The position numbers were made by a program, and so were the translations under genes. Positions 15,320 to 19,254 of a stretch of DNA of 19,254 nt are shown piece by piece; within the stretch, counting starts at the first letter, position 1; every line of letters begins with the position of its first letter. A model generated the notes under the pieces. The model saw only the letters and a program-made list of their open reading frames with translations, was not told the DNA's origin and did not search any database. The stretch covers positions 1 to 19,254 of the forward strand of contig JBMNSQ010000021.1 of assembly GCA_050945275.1 (NCBI GenBank). The letters are read 5' to 3'. The DNA is from JAAYWY01 sp050945275 (lineage in GTDB: Bacteria; Bacillota; DTU030; DUMP01).

Positions 15320-16435
15320 ATGCTTACCTGCCCAACATGTAAAGCCGTCTACTCTATTGACAAACCACGCTGGCGCTGCTGTTGCGGTAGCTACTTGAAT
15401 TTGTCTTTGCCAGCGGCTTTCGACCGAGACAGTATTATAACAAGCGACCACTCCTTGTGGCGCTACCGCCATGTATTACCGCTACCGGCAAATATAGCCC
15501 CGGTTACCTTGTGCGAAGGGTTAACACCCCTGATACCAATAGATTGGAACAACCGAGAAATCCTATTCAAGTTGGACTATATGTGCCCCAGCGGCTCCTT
15601 CAAAGACCGAGGAACCACTGTCCTAGTGTCACAACTCAAGACCTGGGGAATCAACAACGTGGTGGAAGATTCCTCTGGTAACGCTGGCGCTTCCCTCGCC
15701 ACCTATGCTGCCCTGGCCGGAATTAATAGCACAATTTACGTTCCGGCCAGTGCCAGCCGCGGCAAACTACTGCAAGTAGCTTTAAGCGGTGCCAAGCTGG
15801 TAGCAGTACCAGGCAACCGTGAAAACACCGCCCAGGCCGTACTCACTGCTGCCAAAAAAGCATTTTACGCCAGCCATAACTTGAGCCCATTTTTCATCGT
15901 CGGCGTAACTACCTTAGCTTATGAACTAATAGAGCAACTAAACTGGGACGCACCGGGAGCGGTAATCATACCGGCAGGCAATGGCAGCCTGGTTTTAGGA
16001 CTCTTCGCGGGGTTTAAACTGCTTAAGCAAAGTGGTCTTATCGCTTCTATTCCGCGGTTAATAGCTGTACAAGCCGCCGCCTGCGCCCCTTTGGCCACGG
16101 CTTTTACCAGCGGCGACCTAAACCCGGCAGCCATTAGCAAGGGGCCCACCTTAGCCGAGGGCATTGCGTCCCAAACACCACCACGCGGCCAGGAAGTTTT
16201 GGCTGCTGTTAGCGCCAGCGGCGGAACCTTTATTACCGTCGCAGAAAAAGAAATTCTAGTCGGCATAAAAGCCTTAGCCGAGTGTGGCCTATATGTAGAA
16301 CCCACTGCCGCCACCGTCGCTGCCGCCTTAAATAAACTAATCGCCAATAATAGACTGCCTAATAATCATCGTATAGTAGCCGTCCTCACCGGTAGTGGCC
16401 TTAAAGCTACTGATAAATTGCAGGAACTATTTTAG
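15320..16435 (+). CDS. Threonine synthase-like PLP enzyme (fold type II)
   Basis: A 371-residue enzyme beginning with a zinc-ribbon-like segment (C4, C7, C20, C22), followed by CEGLTPL, the PLP lysine K95 in SGSFKDRG, SSGNAGAS (118-125), and the phosphate-binding loop PAGNGS. The layout matches short bacterial threonine synthases, which make threonine from phosphohomoserine. However, the sequence before the lysine reads CPSGSFKDRG, not the usual NPTGSFKDR, so a related lyase/dehydratase activity is possible. I would call it threonine synthase-like, not thrC. ATG 15320 is the first start after an in-frame TGA. The AGGAGG at 15299-15304 is 15 nt away, an unusually long gap. The symporter ends 27 nt upstream. 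Confidence 0.85.
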   Translation: MLTCPTCKAVYSIDKPRWRCCCGSYLNLSLPAAFDRDSIITSDHSLWRYRHVLPLPANIAPVTLCEGLTPLIPIDWNNREILFKLDYMCPSGSFKDRGTTVLVSQLKTWGINNVVEDSSGNAGASLATYAALAGINSTIYVPASASRGKLLQVALSGAKLVAVPGNRENTAQAVLTAAKKAFYASHNLSPFFIVGVTTLAYELIEQLNWDAPGAVIIPAGNGSLVLGLFAGFKLLKQSGLIASIPRLIAVQAAACAPLATAFTSGDLNPAAISKGPTLAEGIASQTPPRGQEVLAAVSASGGTFITVAEKEILVGIKALAECGLYVEPTAATVAAALNKLIANNRLPNNHRIVAVLTGSGLKATDKLQELF

Positions 16436-16502
16436 GTTATTTGGCGACAACAACTAGCGCAACTCTATTGCCACTGCCCGCTCTTACTCTGTAGTCAGCA
16501 GA

Positions 16503-16868
16503 TTAACACAGCTTGGCGCCGCATTCTCCGCAGAAGCGGGCGCCGGGCATAGCCGGCTGTCCGCATTTCCCACAAAAGTTCACTGACGGCCCTGTTTCAA
16601 CCGATTGAGGCAAGTTCTCCATGTGCTCCAGCGACAAAAACAACCAGTCAATAGTCTCTCCATCCTCTGAAAAGCCAATAGCACCTTTGGGGGATACGAG
16701 ATAGAAACTATCCTCGTCAGCAGGGTTTTCTTCGTCATGGATCTGTGCTAGAGAAAGCAAACTTGCCCTGTCAAATTGCTCAACCGAATAGCTGAAGCGC
16801 CAAGCGTCGCAGCGGGTTGTGGCAACTTCTGCCGCCTCGGTCAAGGTAGTGTATCTACGGTTATCCAT
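16503..16868 (-). CDS. Small zinc-ribbon protein
   Basis: A 121-residue soluble protein. Residues 1-90 form an acidic alpha/beta domain I do not recognise. Residues 99-116 form a zinc ribbon with C99, C102, C113 and C116 (CGKC...CGEC). ATG 16868 has GAAGGAGG 8 nt upstream, which makes it preferable to the longer frame from 16925. The start overlaps the last 8 nt of the upstream membrane zinc-ribbon gene, so the two are almost certainly co-translated and may work together. The ribbon type resembles those of the upstream protein. Function is unknown. Related ribbons serve in protein or nucleic acid contacts. Confidence 0.82.
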   Translation of the reverse strand: MDNRRYTTLTEAAEVATTRCDAWRFSYSVEQFDRASLLSLAQIHDEENPADEDSFYLVSPKGAIGFSEDGETIDWLFLSLEHMENLPQSVETGPSVNFCGKCGQPAMPGARFCGECGAKLC

Positions 16869-18216
16869 ATTGGTAGCCTCCTTCTCGCTTAAACAAGAGA
16901 TTATTACACCTCTTACAACGATCATTTTCGATGGGATTCATCATGGAACAAACATTGCAGTAGATAATGCGGTCTTTGGACTTATCATGTTTTTCGTAGG
17001 TGCCGAAGGCCGGATGGTACCGGACCCGGTCACCCACGGCCAAATAATCATACATTTGCCTCTGGCTATCCTTTTCTACAATTTGCTTTTTCTTTCCGGC
17101 GTCAGTTCTAATGACCGTGGTATATTCGGTGTAGGTGTCCACGTTATCGTCCCTATGCCGGCGGCGTTCTTTTTTGAATTTTTTCGTGACAACGCCTTCC
17201 CAAACCGGGTTTTTTAGATCTTTAATACGCATAAGATTGATGATAAGCATCAGCACACCCAATACTGCACCGATAATAAGTCCTTCACCCAGAGGCATTT
17301 CATCGATAAACAGCCCCGCCAGCAAAAATCCGATGGGAAATAGCAGTGTAAATATCCACATGCAGCCCGCCGCAGATTTTTTATTTTTCCGGGCAGCCTC
17401 CAGTATTTCAGGATCGTGACTCTTTTCTGACCAGCCTACTAAGGCGGCCTGATTCTGCAGGATTATATCGCTTTGGGATGATGTTGCAGCCGTTTGTGCA
17501 GGAACGTTTGTCGCCCCTTTAGCAGCTTCCCCTACCGGTGCTCCGCAATTTGGGCAAAAGGCGACCTGCGCCGGGAGGTCTGCCCCACAAGAGCCGCACA
17601 TGCCAGCAGCAGTGCTTTTTTGTACCTTAGTGCCACAAGCACCGCAAAAGGCCGCACCTTCCGGCAGCTTGGCCCTACAGTTCTCACAAAACACAGTCTC
17701 CTTCCTCCTCGCATTTGATTCTTTGGTAGCATTCGTAGTCTTCTTTGTCCGTTTTCTCCGTTTGCCGAGCCGCCCGCTCACCAGCAGAAACAAAAATACA
17801 CAGCCTGAAATGGTAAAAATATGAAACAACAGCCCCGCCTCACCCAGTTGCCGCCAGTCAACCAAATGCTCTGGTTTATTGACATAAGGTAGGACAGAGA
17901 GGTAGCGAATACTCTCTGTCCGCACCTCATCGTCACGCAGTCTCGGCCAGGCCTCATCGCTTTTGTAAATGACATACCCTTTGTATTCCTTACCGCTTAC
18001 CGTAAAGCGGTACCCTTTGGATACCGTCCGGGAGCGGTTTGCTTCTGCTGTTTGGTCATCCAGGCGGCTATCATAGCTTGTTAAAACACCAACGGTGGTA
18101 TCTCCGCAAAAGCCCAGCACGAAAACAGAAATACTATTATAGATGGCAAACAGCAAGACACTGCAAATTAGAAGATAGATAATCGGATTTATTTTAGCGT
18201 TTTTCTTTTTTGCCAT
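16861..18216 (-). CDS. Four-helix membrane protein with three zinc ribbons and DUF3592-like domains
   Basis: A 451-residue protein. Helices are at about 10-36, 126-147, 284-303 and 310-331. Residues 40-120, between the first pair, look like a DUF3592-type beta domain (TVGVLTSY, YRFTVSGKEYKG, YLSVLPYVNKPEHL). A basic stretch at 151-172 places the next part in the cytoplasm. Two zinc ribbons follow, C177/C180/C191/C194 and C207/C210/C221/C224, then a flexible linker. After the second helix pair, residues 338-415 resemble the first beta domain in pattern, and a third ribbon uses C420/C423/C434/C437. ATG 18216 has GAGGAG 10 nt upstream. Another in-frame ATG at 18240 would add eight residues that overlap this ribosome site. 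The gene is followed by an overlapping small zinc-ribbon gene. Function is unknown. Confidence 0.83.
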   Translation of the reverse strand: MAKKKNAKINPIIYLLICSVLLFAIYNSISVFVLGFCGDTTVGVLTSYDSRLDDQTAEANRSRTVSKGYRFTVSGKEYKGYVIYKSDEAWPRLRDDEVRTESIRYLSVLPYVNKPEHLVDWRQLGEAGLLFHIFTISGCVFLFLLVSGRLGKRRKRTKKTTNATKESNARRKETVFCENCRAKLPEGAAFCGACGTKVQKSTAAGMCGSCGADLPAQVAFCPNCGAPVGEAAKGATNVPAQTAATSSQSDIILQNQAALVGWSEKSHDPEILEAARKNKKSAAGCMWIFTLLFPIGFLLAGLFIDEMPLGEGLIIGAVLGVLMLIINLMRIKDLKNPVWEGVVTKKFKKERRRHRDDNVDTYTEYTTVIRTDAGKKKQIVEKDSQRQMYDYLAVGDRVRYHPAFGTYEKHDKSKDRIIYCNVCSMMNPIENDRCKRCNNLLFKREGGYQYG

Positions 18217-18279
18217 AGGCCTGCATCTCCTCGAAAGCATCTTTTCTTTCGCTACTAATTAAGAAGCATAACCGTATTG

Positions 18280-19254
18280 TTAAGCGATCTGTATACTCTT
18301 TATGAAATCCACTATTACCTCTACAGCATCATCTAATAGGGCAGCACCTTTATCGGCCATATCAAAACCCTTTACTAGGGCATCTTCCACCATGTCTTCC
18401 TCGGCTTTTATCCGCTCACCCAAATCGATCCCATCCTTGAGGGCAGCTTCTTTCATGTAATCCCCTAATAAAGCAAGGCATCTGTTAGTTATTAAGTCTT
18501 TCAGACCATTTTCCAGTGCCACCACCAGGCCCAGGCTGTTTCCAGCCTCATCTTTATCAAAAGACCAGTGATAGAACACTCGATACAGGTAAAACGAGGC
18601 AACCCAAGCCGCCAATGCTTTCGGACTGGCTTTCTCCGGCGCATCGATAAAGTTATCCACGCTACCTATGGATTGCTTAAAGCGGTTCCAGATGACTTCC
18701 TGCAGAGTATCCCAATTGAAAATATCGCCCTTTTTCACATACTCCTCACACAGCTCCAGGAATGTCGACTTAGCGGTATCGGCCAAAAATGCTGTTATTG
18801 GGCCGCCAAAAGGTGCTGTGGCAAGAGCAAAGGCCACATCTCCCACAAATATAGTCAGCTCCAGCTCGGCAATGCGCTCATCATACCAATAGACATCTTG
18901 CATGTAGTCTTCTTTTTGTTGCAGTATCATGCGGCTGGCAATTTCCCAGCAGTGCTTGCGGAAAAGCTTCAGGTCCTCCAGACCCAATTTGTTTTTATCC
19001 CGATACAGCTCTTCGGCTTTGCGCTTCATTAACTCTCCGGACATATAAGTAAAGATAATCTGCTCACAGTTTTTGAATTCTTGGTCAAAATCTTTGGCGT
19101 AGGTCAGTAGGTCCGGTACCAGATAGATAGTGGATTCATTCTTAATTTGAGTATCGCCTATTTGGCTGGAGTAAGATAATGTTCCCTCAATTTTATCTGG
19201 GGAAGGCAGGGATTTCTTCGCCGTAAAGGAGTAGACTGTGTGATCAGAGGTGCT
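18280..19254 (-). CDS. Unrecognised protein, C-terminal part (open at right edge)
   Basis: The minus-strand frame is open from the window edge to a stop at 18280, at least 324 codons. An internal ATG at 19044 should not be taken as the start, because the 70 codons upstream are open and look coding. The visible part starts with a beta-strand-like region (first 60 residues), followed by a helical region with a charged KRKAEELYRDKN stretch. A hydrophobic, glycine-containing segment follows around LTIFVGDVAFALATAPFGGP, then aromatic-rich helices and an acidic C-terminus (DDAVEVIVDFIKS). No catalytic motif is evident. The next gene starts 63 nt downstream in the same direction, so it probably heads the zinc-ribbon module. 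I do not recognise the family. Confidence 0.78.
   Translation of the reverse strand, partial: STSDHTVYSFTAKKSLPSPDKIEGTLSYSSQIGDTQIKNESTIYLVPDLLTYAKDFDQEFKNCEQIIFTYMSGELMKRKAEELYRDKNKLGLEDLKLFRKHCWEIASRMILQQKEDYMQDVYWYDERIAELELTIFVGDVAFALATAPFGGPITAFLADTAKSTFLELCEEYVKKGDIFNWDTLQEVIWNRFKQSIGSVDNFIDAPEKASPKALAAWVASFYLYRVFYHWSFDKDEAGNSLGLVVALENGLKDLITNRCLALLGDYMKEAALKDGIDLGERIKAEEDMVEDALVKGFDMADKGAALLDDAVEVIVDFIKSIQIA

Noticed and set aside
16436..16502. Terminator between the converging PLP enzyme and zinc-ribbon genes
   Set aside because: The 67-nt gap contains no stable stem with a T-rich tail.
16819..17824. Several plus-strand frames opposite the zinc-ribbon genes
   Set aside because: They are antisense to frames that contain regular zinc-ribbon motifs and have no features of their own.
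18232..18251. Short hairpin CGAAAG/CTTTCG upstream of the membrane zinc-ribbon gene
   Set aside because: Only six base pairs with an 8-nt loop and no uridine tract, so it is likely to be chance.
18568..19032. 154-codon plus-strand frame
   Set aside because: It is antisense to the open right-edge gene, has no recognised motif and lacks a good ribosome site.

Overview
The window reads as chromosomal DNA of a Gram-positive anaerobe, most likely a clostridial member of the Bacillota. The support is indirect. Ribosome binding sites are strong and AGGAGG-like, TTG and GTG starts are frequent, GC content is moderate, and the gene set (cobinamide salvage, ROK sugar kinase, Cys-rich FMN 2-hydroxy-acid oxidase, NhaC antiporter, soluble CZB chemoreceptor) fits that group. 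No RNA genes, transposases, phage genes or CRISPR arrays were seen. Both ends cut through genes: an nhaC-type antiporter at the left edge and an unrecognised gene at the right edge, both on the minus strand and both open.

Left part (1-2770): the N-terminal 320 codons of an NhaC antiporter on the minus strand, then a divergent membrane-anchored DUF4163/DUF3298 protein on the plus strand. This ends in a strong, probably bidirectional terminator.

Central block (2772-9804, minus strand): one cobalamin regulon operon. A putative promoter near 9776-9804 is followed by a cobalamin riboswitch (about 9560-9719) and an intrinsic terminator (9451-9486). After these come btuF, btuC, btuD, cobU, cobS, a HAD phosphatase gene and cobT. 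Together they import corrinoids and build the nucleotide loop: CobU activates adenosylcobinamide, CobT makes alpha-ribazole phosphate, and CobS joins them. No corrin ring synthesis genes are present, so this is a salvage operon. It also lacks a recognisable cobC, and the HAD phosphatase sits where an alpha-ribazole or cobalamin phosphatase would be expected. cobS carries about 90 extra codons made of an in-frame 117-bp tandem repeat with a palindromic core, the most unusual feature of the window.

9842-12355: a soluble methyl-accepting chemotaxis protein with a C-terminal CZB zinc-binding domain (minus) is divergent from a ROK-family sugar kinase (plus). A Fur-box-like palindrome lies directly upstream of the chemoreceptor start. 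12411-12746 holds a small DUF1294 membrane protein (minus).

12864-16435 (plus): a compact three-gene set comprising an FMN-dependent 2-hydroxy-acid dehydrogenase, a sodium:solute symporter, and a fold-type II PLP enzyme resembling threonine synthase but with a changed lysine-site motif. Together they suggest uptake and catabolism of a small organic or amino acid whose identity is unknown.

16503-19254 (minus): an uncharacterised module. An unrecognised protein extends past the right edge, followed by a four-helix membrane protein with three zinc ribbons and two DUF3592-like soluble domains, and then a small overlapping zinc-ribbon protein. This is the best candidate in the window for an undescribed system, although its function cannot be read from sequence alone.
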